Origin: DAHUYF01 sp035509275
GTDB lineage: Bacteria; Pseudomonadota; Alphaproteobacteria; ATCC43930; CGMCC-115725
Direction: 5' to 3'
DNA: 29,236 nucleotides
Assembly (NCBI GenBank): GCA_035509275.1
Contig: DATJLU010000203.1
Span: 1-29,236, forward strand
Shown: positions 6,911 through 14,277 of the stretch, piece by piece
How positions within the stretch are numbered: the stretch's first letter is position 1
Layout of the letters: each line of letters opens with the position of its first letter
Program-made: the position numbers and the translations under genes
The notes under the pieces: generated by a model
The model's database searches: none
Seen by the model: the letters and a program-made list of their open reading frames with translations, nothing else
What the model was told of the DNA's origin: nothing

Positions 6911-7684
6911 TCAGCCGCGCGGCACGCGCACCCGGAACTGGAACGCGTCGGGCCGGCCGTACAGATACTCGAAATCGATCGGCCGGCGCCGGCTGTCGAA
7001 GGTGAGCCGCCGGATCCTGAGCAGGGCATCGCCTTCGCGCACGCTGAGATGATAGGCCGTGACCGGATCGGCGGCGGCGACCTCGAGCGAAAGATCGGCG
7101 AAGCCGAGATCGATGCCGAGCTTGCCCTCGAGCAGCGCGAAGATGTCGTCATGGGCGAGATCGAGCTCGATCAGGCGGCGGCCGATATCGACGGGGAAGT
7201 AGCTGACATCATAGGACAAGGGGGCACCGCCGCCGAGGCGCACGCGTTCGATGGCGACGACCCCGGCGTGGCGGTCGAGGCCCAGCGCCTTCTGCACTTC
7301 GGCGCTTGCCGGGCCTTCGGAAACGCCGAGGACGACCGAATGCGCCTCGACGCCAACCGCCGCCATCAGCTCGCCGAAGCCCTGCAGCCGGCCGAGGTCC
7401 TGCACCGCGCGCACCGCGCGGACGAAGTACCCCTTGCCCTGGCGGCTTTCCACCAGCCCGGCCGAGCGCAAGGCGTCGAGCGCGAGGCGCACGGTGACGC
7501 GGCTCACGGTGAACTCGCGCATCAATTCGCTTTCAGAGGGCAGCTGTGCGCCGCGGGCGAAGTCGCCGGCGAGGATGCGGTCGCGCAGCGCTTTGCAGAT
7601 CAGCGCATATTTCGGCGGTTGCGGCGCCGCGATCGCAGCTTTGGCTTTCGGGCGATCGACCGAGGCGCTCATCCCCGAACCCAT
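6911..7684 (-). CDS. GntR family regulator, HutC/UTRA subfamily
   Basis: A 257-residue regulator. The N-terminal winged helix (about 25-90) shows the GntR pattern: ALRDRILAGDFARGAQLPSE, SRVTVRLALDALRSAGLV, ESRQGKGYFV. The C-terminal about 150 residues form a UTRA effector domain, ending in the typical SVREGDALLRIRRLTFDS and a final FQFRVRVPR strand. UTRA domains bind small organic molecules (sugars, amino acids, phosphonates, urocanate), so an organic ligand tied to the neighbouring importer is plausible. The gene starts 16 nt after the HEAT-protein stop, so it is probably co-transcribed with the flavoprotein genes. A second possible ATG lies four codons in (7672). Confidence 0.93.
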   Translation of the reverse strand: MGSGMSASVDRPKAKAAIAAPQPPKYALICKALRDRILAGDFARGAQLPSESELMREFTVSRVTVRLALDALRSAGLVESRQGKGYFVRAVRAVQDLGRLQGFGELMAAVGVEAHSVVLGVSEGPASAEVQKALGLDRHAGVVAIERVRLGGGAPLSYDVSYFPVDIGRRLIELDLAHDDIFALLEGKLGIDLGFADLSLEVAAADPVTAYHLSVREGDALLRIRRLTFDSRRRPIDFEYLYGRPDAFQFRVRVPRG

Positions 7685-7700
7685 GCCGATCGCCGCATCG

Positions 7701-8663
7701 TCAGCCTCCGCGAATACGGCCGATCGCCCAGCGAATATTCTTTCTCACATCGGGATCGGGCTCGCTCAGATGACTTTCCAGCGCCGGCAGCGCCGCGGGA
7801 TCGGCGATCTCGCCCAGCGCCGCCGCCGCCTCCTTGCGCAGATTGCTGATGGCGTGATCGAGCGCCGGCAGGAGCGCCGCCACGGCGGCGCGCGCTTTGA
7901 GCCGGCCGAGGCTGCGCACGGCTTTGACCCGCACCTGCCAGAAGGCGTCGCCGAGCAGCCCGATCAGCGCGCCGAGCGCCGCGCCGGCGCCGGTCTTGCC
8001 GGCGGTTTCGGCGGCAATCTCGCGCACTTGCCAATCAGGGTCGGCCATGAGCGCGATGATCGCCTCCGCGGCGTGGCTCGAGGTGGAGTATCCAAGCGCG
8101 CTCGCCACGGCGCGGCGCACCGCGGGGCTGTCGTCGCGCGCCGCCGCGATCAGCGCCGGCAGCGAGGCCTCGAGCTTCAAATAGCCGATGACGCCGACCG
8201 CCTGGACGCGCACTTCCTCATCGCCGTCGCGCAGCGCCTCGATCGCCGGCTTCAAGGCATCGCGGCAGCGCAGCTCCTTCAGCGCGCGCAGCGCGGCGCG
8301 GCGCACGAAGGGCCGCTCATGCGCCACGAACGGCAGCACCGCTTCGGCCGAGCCGGGATCGCGCTGCTCGGCGAGGCTCTCGGCCGCCGCTTCGGCCACG
8401 GCCGCATCGCCATCGGTGAGCGCGCCGCAGAGCGCCCGTGCCGATGCCACGCCATCGAACTCGCCGAGCGCGATCGCCGCTTGCAGCCGCACTTCCTTGG
8501 CCCTGTCCTGAAGCGCCGCGGCAAGAGGGGCGATCGCATCGGGATCGGCGGTCTCCGCCAGCGCCATCACCGCGACGCGCCGGGCGCCGGGATCGGGCTC
8601 GGCGAGCCTTGCGGCGATCGCCGCGACATCGCCCGCTTCCTCGAACGGGTCAAAGGCGTTCAT
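7701..8663 (-). CDS. HEAT-repeat protein (PBS-lyase HEAT-like)
   Basis: A 320-residue all-helical protein built almost entirely of about ten HEAT-like repeats of about 31 residues. Each repeat carries the motif (D/E)xxxxVRxxAxxALGxL, for example AKEVRLQAAIALGEF, EEVRVQAVGVIGYL, WQVRVKAVRSLGRL and NLRKEAAAALGEI. There is no signal peptide or membrane segment, so it should be cytoplasmic. Such proteins act as protein-binding scaffolds or assembly factors; some bacterial relatives help insert cofactors, as phycobilin lyases do. Its position 6 nt after the ferredoxin gene suggests that it serves the flavoprotein/ferredoxin pair, perhaps in assembly or as a docking platform. The exact function is unknown. 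Confidence 0.92.
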   Translation of the reverse strand: MNAFDPFEEAGDVAAIAARLAEPDPGARRVAVMALAETADPDAIAPLAAALQDRAKEVRLQAAIALGEFDGVASARALCGALTDGDAAVAEAAAESLAEQRDPGSAEAVLPFVAHERPFVRRAALRALKELRCRDALKPAIEALRDGDEEVRVQAVGVIGYLKLEASLPALIAAARDDSPAVRRAVASALGYSTSSHAAEAIIALMADPDWQVREIAAETAGKTGAGAALGALIGLLGDAFWQVRVKAVRSLGRLKARAAVAALLPALDHAISNLRKEAAAALGEIADPAALPALESHLSEPDPDVRKNIRWAIGRIRGG

Positions 8664-8669
8664 GCGCGT

Positions 8670-8903
8670 CTATCGCAGCAGATAGGGAATATTGACGGTG
8701 ACGGCGCCGGTCGGGCAATCGGTCTCGCACGGCATGCAATACCAGCACTCGTCATATTTCATATAGGCCTTGCCGGTGAGCTCGCTGATGCGCAGCACGT
8801 CGAGCGGGCAGACATCGACGCAGACGGTGCAGCCCTTGTCGGCGATGCATTTCGCTTCGTCGACGACGACGGGGACGGTGGTGGGCGTGTTGGCAAGCGG
8901 CAT
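8670..8903 (-). CDS. Small 2x[4Fe-4S] ferredoxin, AprB-like
   Basis: A 77-residue cytoplasmic ferredoxin. Cluster motif one is C19-x5-C25-x2-C28-x3-C32-Pro; motif two is C53-x2-C56-x2-C59-x3-C63-Pro. The second half, DECWYCMPCETDCPTGAVTV, including the Trp after the first cysteine, resembles the second cluster of adenylylsulfate reductase beta subunit (AprB). The first motif spacing differs and the long AprB tail that wraps the alpha subunit is missing. It lies 17 nt after the AprA-like flavoprotein gene, so the two are best read as subunits of one oxidoreductase in which this protein passes electrons to or from the FAD. The substrate is not known. Confidence 0.92.
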   Translation of the reverse strand: MPLANTPTTVPVVVDEAKCIADKGCTVCVDVCPLDVLRISELTGKAYMKYDECWYCMPCETDCPTGAVTVNIPYLLR

Positions 8904-8920
8904 GACGGGTTTCCTTGGGC

Positions 8921-10657
8921 TCAGGCGTGCCGGCGGACACGTTGCTTGTCGTAGGCGCTGCGCTCGTCATCGCCGATCGGCACGATATAGGGCGCGACCG
9001 GACGCTTCGCGCAGCTCATCGCGCCATCGACCTTGCGCAAGACAGTGTGGCAGAACCAGTTGTCGTTGTCGCGCTCGGGGAATTCGACGCGGTGGTGGTA
9101 AAGGCCCCAGCGGCTTTCCGTGCGGAACAGCGAGGCGCACACCGCCATCTCCGCGCAGTCGAGGATCGATGCGGCTTCGAGCGCACGCATCAGCTCGTGC
9201 GAATCGCGGGCGATCATGCCGTTCTCGAGATCCTCCCGGATCTCGGTGAAGCGGTCGGCGGCGATCTGGTATTTGCGCGTGATCTTCGGCGGCTGCAGGT
9301 AATCGTTCACCAGGCGGCGGGTCTTGTATTCGATCTGGTTCGGCGGGATCCCGTCCTCGCGCTCGAGCGGCGCCAGCACGCGCCGCCGCTCGGCGACGAT
9401 ATCGGCGGGATCATAGGCGGCGAAATCCACTTCGGCGGCGAAATCGATCGCGTGCTCGCCGGCGATGGCGCCGTTGGTGAACGCGCCGAGCATGTAGTTG
9501 TGCGGCACATTCGCCATGTCGCCCGCGGCGTAGAGCCCCGGCACGGTGGTGCGCGCGAACTCGTCGACGAGCACGCCCGAGGCGCTGTGGCCCGAGCAGA
9601 AGCCGATCTCCGAGACATGCATCTCGATCATCTCATGGCGGTAATCGGTACCGCGGCCGGCATGGAAGCGGCCGCGCGTCGGCCGCTCGACCCGGTGCAG
9701 GATGCTCTCGATCTCGGCGATCGTCTCATTGGCGAGGTGGTCGAGCTTCAAGAAGACCGGCCCTTTGCCCGACTGCAGCTCGCGATAGAATTCGAGCATC
9801 ATCTGGCCCGACCAGTAATCGCATTCGATGAAGCGCATGCCCTCGTTGTTCGCGGTATAGCCGCCGAAGGGCCCGGCGACATAGGCGCAGGCCGGGCCGT
9901 TATAGTCCTTGATCAGCGGGTTGATCTGAAAGCATTCGAGATTGGCGAGGCCGGCGCCGGCATGATAGGCCATGGCATAGCCATCGCCGGAATTGGCGGC
10001 GTTCTCGTAGGTGCCGAAGAGATAGCCCGAATGCGGCAGGCCGAGCCGGCCGGCGGCGCCGAGACAGAGGATCACCGCTTTGGCGCGCAGCACGAGGAAC
10101 TCGGAGGTGCGGGTATTGACCGCGATGGCGCCGGCGATCCGCCCGTCGCGCGCCGTGAGCAGCCGCGTCGCCATGAAGCGGTTCGAGATCAGCAGCTGCA
10201 CCCGCCGCAGCTGGCGGTAGAGCGCCTTCTTGACGGTGTCGCCGTTCGGCATCGGCAGCACATAGGTGCCGATGTGGTGGACTTTCTTGACGTCGAAATC
10301 GCCGGTCTGATCCTTCTGGAAGCGGACGCCGAAACGGTCGAGCTCCTGGATGATCTCGAAGCAGCGCTCGGCATATTTAAAGACCGGCGCCTGGTCGCAG
10401 ATGCCGTCATTGGCGATGGTGATCTCTTTGGTGTACTGCTCCGGCGTCGAGTGGCCGGGGATCACGGCGTTGTTGAGGCCGTCCATGCCCATCGAGATCG
10501 CGCCCGAGCGCTTGACATTGGCCTTCTCCAGCAGCACGACCCGGGCCTTGGGGTTCTTCACCTTGGCCTTGTAGGCCGCCATCGGCCCGGCGGTGCCGCC
10601 GCCGATGACGAGAATGTCGCAGTCGACCTCGGATATTCCCTCGGGAAGCTCACCCAT
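8921..10657 (-). CDS. FAD-dependent oxidoreductase, AprA / fumarate reductase flavoprotein family
   Basis: A 578-residue protein with an N-terminal Rossmann FAD-binding motif (DILVIGGGTAGPMAAYKAK, glycines 19-24) and the second dinucleotide signature near the C-terminal side of the FAD domain, GLYAAGDMANVPHNYMLGAF. The SGAISMGMDGLNNAV segment after the first motif aligns by eye with the AprA SGA...N region rather than with the covalent-His segment of succinate dehydrogenase, so FAD is probably non-covalent. The C-terminal helical region (about 440-578) ends with the lysine/arginine-rich DKQRVRRHA. With the AprB-like ferredoxin downstream it forms a two-subunit cytoplasmic oxidoreductase. No sat, qmo or dsr gene is in the window, so APS reductase activity should not be assumed. 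It is the first gene of the - strand cluster, with a weak ribosome site (GGCAGGG). Confidence 0.9.
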   Translation of the reverse strand: MGELPEGISEVDCDILVIGGGTAGPMAAYKAKVKNPKARVVLLEKANVKRSGAISMGMDGLNNAVIPGHSTPEQYTKEITIANDGICDQAPVFKYAERCFEIIQELDRFGVRFQKDQTGDFDVKKVHHIGTYVLPMPNGDTVKKALYRQLRRVQLLISNRFMATRLLTARDGRIAGAIAVNTRTSEFLVLRAKAVILCLGAAGRLGLPHSGYLFGTYENAANSGDGYAMAYHAGAGLANLECFQINPLIKDYNGPACAYVAGPFGGYTANNEGMRFIECDYWSGQMMLEFYRELQSGKGPVFLKLDHLANETIAEIESILHRVERPTRGRFHAGRGTDYRHEMIEMHVSEIGFCSGHSASGVLVDEFARTTVPGLYAAGDMANVPHNYMLGAFTNGAIAGEHAIDFAAEVDFAAYDPADIVAERRRVLAPLEREDGIPPNQIEYKTRRLVNDYLQPPKITRKYQIAADRFTEIREDLENGMIARDSHELMRALEAASILDCAEMAVCASLFRTESRWGLYHHRVEFPERDNDNWFCHTVLRKVDGAMSCAKRPVAPYIVPIGDDERSAYDKQRVRRHA

Positions 10658-10938
10658 CGCTGACGCCCTGCCTCTCGTTGTTCCGCCCGTGCCGTGACGC
10701 CACCGTCAACGCCCCACCTCACCCCACCCCTCTCCGCCCCTAGGGGGCGGAGAGGGAGGGACCCGCGCAGCGGGAGGGTGAGGTGGGGTGTCGACGGCCT
10801 CGCACGCTGTCCCAAGCCTCTCTGATTGTGGACAGCGCCCCCCGCGGCGTCGGTCAACTAGTTGCCAAAGCGCCCGGCTTTCGGGACCGGCCCGGGGCCT
10901 GTAGGATTCGCCGGCAGAAAGAATCGGGGGAAACCGCT
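10658..10938. promoter_or_regulatory. Divergent intergenic region between flavoprotein and NnrU genes
   Basis: A 281-nt stretch that must hold the promoters of both divergent units. It contains the large nested palindrome at 10712-10788, a 7-bp inverted repeat GCTGTCC/GGACAGC (10806-10812 and 10830-10836) and a perfect 10-bp palindrome CAACTAGTTG at 10855-10864, which could be a protein-binding site. No clear sigma-70 hexamers were found. It contains neither a TTGAT-N4-ATCAA FNR site nor a copy of the CTTGT-N4-ACAAG element. Confidence 0.5.
10712..10788. repeat. Nested palindromic repeat (long hairpin)
   Basis: Outer arms CCCCACCTCACCC (10712-10724) and GGGTGAGGTGGGG (10776-10788) are perfectly complementary over 13 bp. 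Inside them, CCTCTCCGCCCC (10729-10740) pairs perfectly with GGGGCGGAGAGG (10744-10755) around a 3-base loop. Such nested GC-rich palindromes are frequent dispersed intergenic repeats in alphaproteobacterial genomes; it could also work as a bidirectional terminator or barrier. No protein is encoded. Confidence 0.8.
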
Positions 10939-11613
10939 GTGCTGTCGCTGATCCTGGCCGCCCTTTTCTTCATCGGCATTCATCTCGGCATTTCCGGCAC
11001 CCGGCTGCGCGACCGCGCGATCGCCGCGCTAGGCCCTGGCGGCTACAGCACGGCCTTCTCGCTCGCCTCCGTGGCGGGGCTCGCCTGGCTGATCATCGCC
11101 TATCGCTGGGCGCCCTATCTCCCGACCTGGGGCCTGGTGCTGTGGTGGCGCCCCATCGCCATCCTGCTGATGCTGCCGGCGACCCTGCTGGTGGTCATCG
11201 GCCTGATGACGCCCAATCCCACCGCCGTCGCCCAGGAGAAACGCCTCGCCCAGCCGCCCAGCGGCATCGTGCGCATCACCCGCCACCCCTTCCTGACCGG
11301 CGTCAGCCTCTGGGCGCTGGTGCATTTGATCGGCAATGGCGATGTCGCATCGCTGGTTTTCTTCGGCGCTTTCGCCATCGTTGGGCTCGCCGGCACGGTG
11401 TCGATCGACGCCAAGCGGCTGCGGCTGGTCGGCGCGGCCTGGCCGCCCTTCGCGGCAGCGACCTCGATCGTGCCGTTCGCCGCCATTGCCGCCGGGCGCA
11501 ATCAATTCCGCCCGGGCGAGATCGGCGCCTGGCGCTGGGTCGCGGGGCTCGTGGTTTACGCGCTGTTGCTGGGCGGGCACGGGCCGATCATCGGCATCCC
11601 GCTCCTGCCTTAG
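10939..11613 (+). CDS. NnrU family integral membrane protein
   Basis: A 224-residue protein with about six hydrophobic segments and the NnrU landmarks: an N-terminal FFIGIHLGISGTRLR, a central RITRHPFLTGVSLWALVHLIGNGD and a conserved His-Pro pair that also occurs in isoprenylcysteine methyltransferase-like and carotenoid isomerase (Z-ISO) relatives. The founding nnrU gene of Rhodobacter sphaeroides lies beside denitrification genes and affects nitrite/NO metabolism, but the family is wide and the biochemical role is unclear. The GTG start at 10939 is preferred because GGGGGA lies just upstream (10926-10931) and the protein then begins directly with its first membrane segment. The MFS gene follows after 17 nt. 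Confidence 0.88.
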   Translation: MLSLILAALFFIGIHLGISGTRLRDRAIAALGPGGYSTAFSLASVAGLAWLIIAYRWAPYLPTWGLVLWWRPIAILLMLPATLLVVIGLMTPNPTAVAQEKRLAQPPSGIVRITRHPFLTGVSLWALVHLIGNGDVASLVFFGAFAIVGLAGTVSIDAKRLRLVGAAWPPFAAATSIVPFAAIAAGRNQFRPGEIGAWRWVAGLVVYALLLGGHGPIIGIPLLP

Positions 11614-11630
11614 CCTTTCGGGTCCGAGCG

Positions 11631-12833
11631 ATGTGCGGTATCGCCCTCACGCTGGCGATGAGCGTCTGCCTGGTGCTCGGCCTGTTGCCGATCGCGACCT
11701 TCGCCTCGCTGCTGCCCGGCTTCACCGCCGCATGGGGGCTCAGCGATACCGAGGCCGGATGGATCAGCGGCGTCTACTACATCGGCTATGTCCTCGCCGT
11801 GCCGTTCATCATGAGCACCACGGACCGCCGGGATGCGCGCCCGGTCTATCTCTGCGGCGCCGCGCTCTCGGCCGTCTCGACCTTCGCTTTCGCCGCGCTC
11901 GCGCACGGCTTCTGGTCGGCGCTGCTCTGGCGCGCCGTCGCCGGCATCGGCCTCGCCGGCACCTACATGCCGGGGCTCAAGATCCTGACCGACCGCAGCC
12001 GCGACCGCGTCCCGGCGCGCGATATCGGGATCTATACCGCGTGCTACTCCTTCGGCACCGGCGTTTCCTTCCTGCTCGCCGGCTGGGTCGGGACGCCTTA
12101 TGGCTGGCGCATGGCCTTCGTCGCCGCGGCGCTGGGCCCGCTGGCGGCGATGCTCGCGACCGCCGCCCTGGTGCGTCCCGCCGTGCCGCAGCACCGCGCG
12201 CAGCGCAGCAGCATCATCGCCGATTTCCGCCGGACCCTCGCCAACCGCGCTGTGCTCGGTTACGTCCTCGCTTATTCCACGCATAATTTCGAAGCCTGGG
12301 CGATGCGCTCCTGGGTGGTGAGCCTGCTGGTCTTCGCCGCCGCCCGCGCCGGCGGCACGGCGCTCTCCTGGAGCCCGACCGAGATCGCCACCGTCGTCAC
12401 CTTGCTCGGCGTGCCCGGCACGGTGCTCGGCAACGAGCTGGCGCTGCGCATCGGCCGCACGCGCGCGATCACGCTGATCATGCTCGCCTCCGCCGCCGCC
12501 TCCGCCGGTGTCGGGCTCACCGCGGCGGGGAGCTACGATCTGCTGGTGGCGCTGGTGATGCTGCATGGCTTTCTCATCCCCGCCGATGCCGGCGCGCTGG
12601 TGGCGGGGACGGTGACGGTGGCGCCGGCCGAGGTGCAGGGCGCCAGCCTTGCGGTTCAGGCGAGCGCCGGGTTCGGCGCCTCATTCATCGGGCCGCTGGT
12701 CGTCGGCGTCGTGCTCGATCGCACCGGCGGCGCATCGGACGGCGCGGCCTGGCGCGCCGCCTTCATCACCATCGCCGCTTTCGCCTGCCTCGGACCGCTG
12801 GCCCTGCGCCTGGCTGCGCTCCGGACGCGATGA
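11631..12833 (+). CDS. MFS transporter, 12-TM type
   Basis: A 400-residue major facilitator protein with about twelve hydrophobic helices in two halves. Helix 1 begins LTLAMSVCLVLGLLPIATFA, followed by LPGFTAAWGLSDTEAGWISGVYYIGYVLAVP and, between helices 2 and 3, TDRRDARPVYLCG, a degenerate form of MFS motif A. Arg in LLWRAVAGIGLAGTYMPGLK resembles helix 4 of cyanate/aromatic-acid-type carriers. Start ATG 11631 is chosen because it gives a complete first helix; the frame is open further upstream only as a shadow of nnrU. The substrate is unknown. Its stop overlaps the next MFS gene by 4 nt, so the two are co-translated. Confidence 0.9.
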   Translation: MCGIALTLAMSVCLVLGLLPIATFASLLPGFTAAWGLSDTEAGWISGVYYIGYVLAVPFIMSTTDRRDARPVYLCGAALSAVSTFAFAALAHGFWSALLWRAVAGIGLAGTYMPGLKILTDRSRDRVPARDIGIYTACYSFGTGVSFLLAGWVGTPYGWRMAFVAAALGPLAAMLATAALVRPAVPQHRAQRSSIIADFRRTLANRAVLGYVLAYSTHNFEAWAMRSWVVSLLVFAAARAGGTALSWSPTEIATVVTLLGVPGTVLGNELALRIGRTRAITLIMLASAAASAGVGLTAAGSYDLLVALVMLHGFLIPADAGALVAGTVTVAPAEVQGASLAVQASAGFGASFIGPLVVGVVLDRTGGASDGAAWRAAFITIAAFACLGPLALRLAALRTR

Positions 12834-14200
12834 GCGCCGGCACCGGCCGCAGCGTTCTGCTGATCGGGCTCGGCACCGCCATCGTTCCCTTGGACAGCGC
12901 CGTCAACATCGCTTTCCCCGCGATCACGCACGCTTTCGGCCTGAAGCTGCCGGCGATCCAATGGCTGGTCGTCGCCTATGTCCTGACCTATGCCGGGCTG
13001 TTGCTGGCGATGGGGCGGATCGGCGATCTCGCCGGCCATCGCGTCGTGTTCCGCGCCGGGCTCGCCTGGAGCGCGCTCGCGCTCGCGGCGTGCGCGCTGG
13101 CGCCGAGCTATCCGCTGCTGCTCGCCGCGCGCGTCGCGCAAGGGCTCGGCTCGGCGCTGGTGCTGGCCTGCGGGCCGGCCTTGCTGACCCAGCTTTATCG
13201 CGACAGCGATCGTGCCCGCGCGCTGGGCCATTACACCATGTTGTTCGCGCTGAGTGCGGCGCTCGGGCCGCTTCTGGGCGGCGTGCTGGTCGCGCGCTGG
13301 GGCTGGCCGGCGGTGTTCTGGTTCCGCGTGCCGATCGCGCTGGCGGCGCTGTTGCTGCCGCGGCAAGCGCGCTCGGCGCCGCGCGGCGGCTTCGACCGCG
13401 CCGCATTCGATCTCGCCGGCGCGGTGCTGCTCGCGCTCGCTCTCGCCGCGCTCATTCTCGCCATCGACCGGCTGCGTGCAGCCGCGGGCATCGAAGCCGC
13501 TGGGCTGCTTCTCGCCGCCGCGGCGGCTTTCGTCGGCTTCTTCCATCGCCAGCGCCGCGCGCCGCAGCCGATCATCGATGTCGCCGTGTTCCGCGCGCCG
13601 GGCTTTGCGCCGGTCAATCTCGGCAGCGTCCTGATCAACCTCGCAAGCTTCGCGGTGCTGCTGCTCGTGCCTTACGAGCTGGCGCGGATCGCCGCTCTGC
13701 CGGACTGGGTTGCCGGCGGCGTTCTCGCCGCTTCCGGGCTCGGCACCGTCGCGGGCTCGCCGCTCGGCGCTGCCCTCGCCCGCCGCTTCGGCACGGCTCC
13801 GGTCACGGCGCTGGGCAGCCTTCTGGCCGCGGCGGGGCTGGCGCTCGTCGCGCTCGGCGGCACCGCCCGTCTCGCCGCCCTCCTGCTCGGCCTGGCGCTG
13901 CAAGGGCTCGGCCTCGGCCTCTTCCAGGTCGCCTATATGGATATCGTCACCGGCACCCTCGCGCCGGGCGCGCGCGGCGTCGCCGGCAGCCTGGCGCTGC
14001 TCACCCGCACCGTCGGCCTGGTCCTGGGCGCATCGGTGCTCAGCCTCGCCTATGCCGCGGCCGAGGCCGCAGCGCTCGCCGCCGGCAGCACGCCGCGCAC
14101 CGCCTTCATCGCCGGCTTTCGCCTCACCTTCGCCGCGGCGGCAGCGCTGCCGGCCGGGTTCGCCCTGCTGGAGGCGTTGCGCCTCGCCCGGCGCCGCTGA
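12830..14200 (+). CDS. MFS transporter, DHA2-like (14-TM) drug efflux type
   Basis: A 456-residue protein with about fourteen hydrophobic helices. It shows motif D1 near the start (LDSAVNIAFPAI), motif A (GRIGDLAGHRVVFRAG) and motif C-like GPLLGGVLVARWGWPAVFW after helix 5, the hallmarks of proton-driven multidrug exporters of the EmrB/QacA group. In that group substrates leave the cytoplasm in exchange for protons; no accessory EmrA-like membrane fusion protein is present here, so it probably works alone. It starts inside the previous MFS gene (ATGA). The pairing of two unrelated MFS carriers in one operon is notable but gives no clue to substrate. Confidence 0.92.
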   Translation: MSAGTGRSVLLIGLGTAIVPLDSAVNIAFPAITHAFGLKLPAIQWLVVAYVLTYAGLLLAMGRIGDLAGHRVVFRAGLAWSALALAACALAPSYPLLLAARVAQGLGSALVLACGPALLTQLYRDSDRARALGHYTMLFALSAALGPLLGGVLVARWGWPAVFWFRVPIALAALLLPRQARSAPRGGFDRAAFDLAGAVLLALALAALILAIDRLRAAAGIEAAGLLLAAAAAFVGFFHRQRRAPQPIIDVAVFRAPGFAPVNLGSVLINLASFAVLLLVPYELARIAALPDWVAGGVLAASGLGTVAGSPLGAALARRFGTAPVTALGSLLAAAGLALVALGGTARLAALLLGLALQGLGLGLFQVAYMDIVTGTLAPGARGVAGSLALLTRTVGLVLGASVLSLAYAAAEAAALAAGSTPRTAFIAGFRLTFAAAAALPAGFALLEALRLARRR

Positions 14201-14277
14201 CCGCAATCACTTGAGCGGCGCCCTGTCCTGCCGGAGCTCCTGCGGCGGATTTGACTCGATGGACTATCATCCCCGGT

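Noticed and set aside
8921..10663. Long + strand frame opposite the flavoprotein gene.
   Set aside because: It is a shadow of the FAD-protein frame, which has clear dinucleotide-binding motifs.
10658..10938. FNR-type (TTGAT-N4-ATCAA) sites for the Crp/Fnr regulator upstream of the cluster.
   Set aside because: None was found here or at 6663-6910; only a single TTGATC half-site at 6894, too weak to report.
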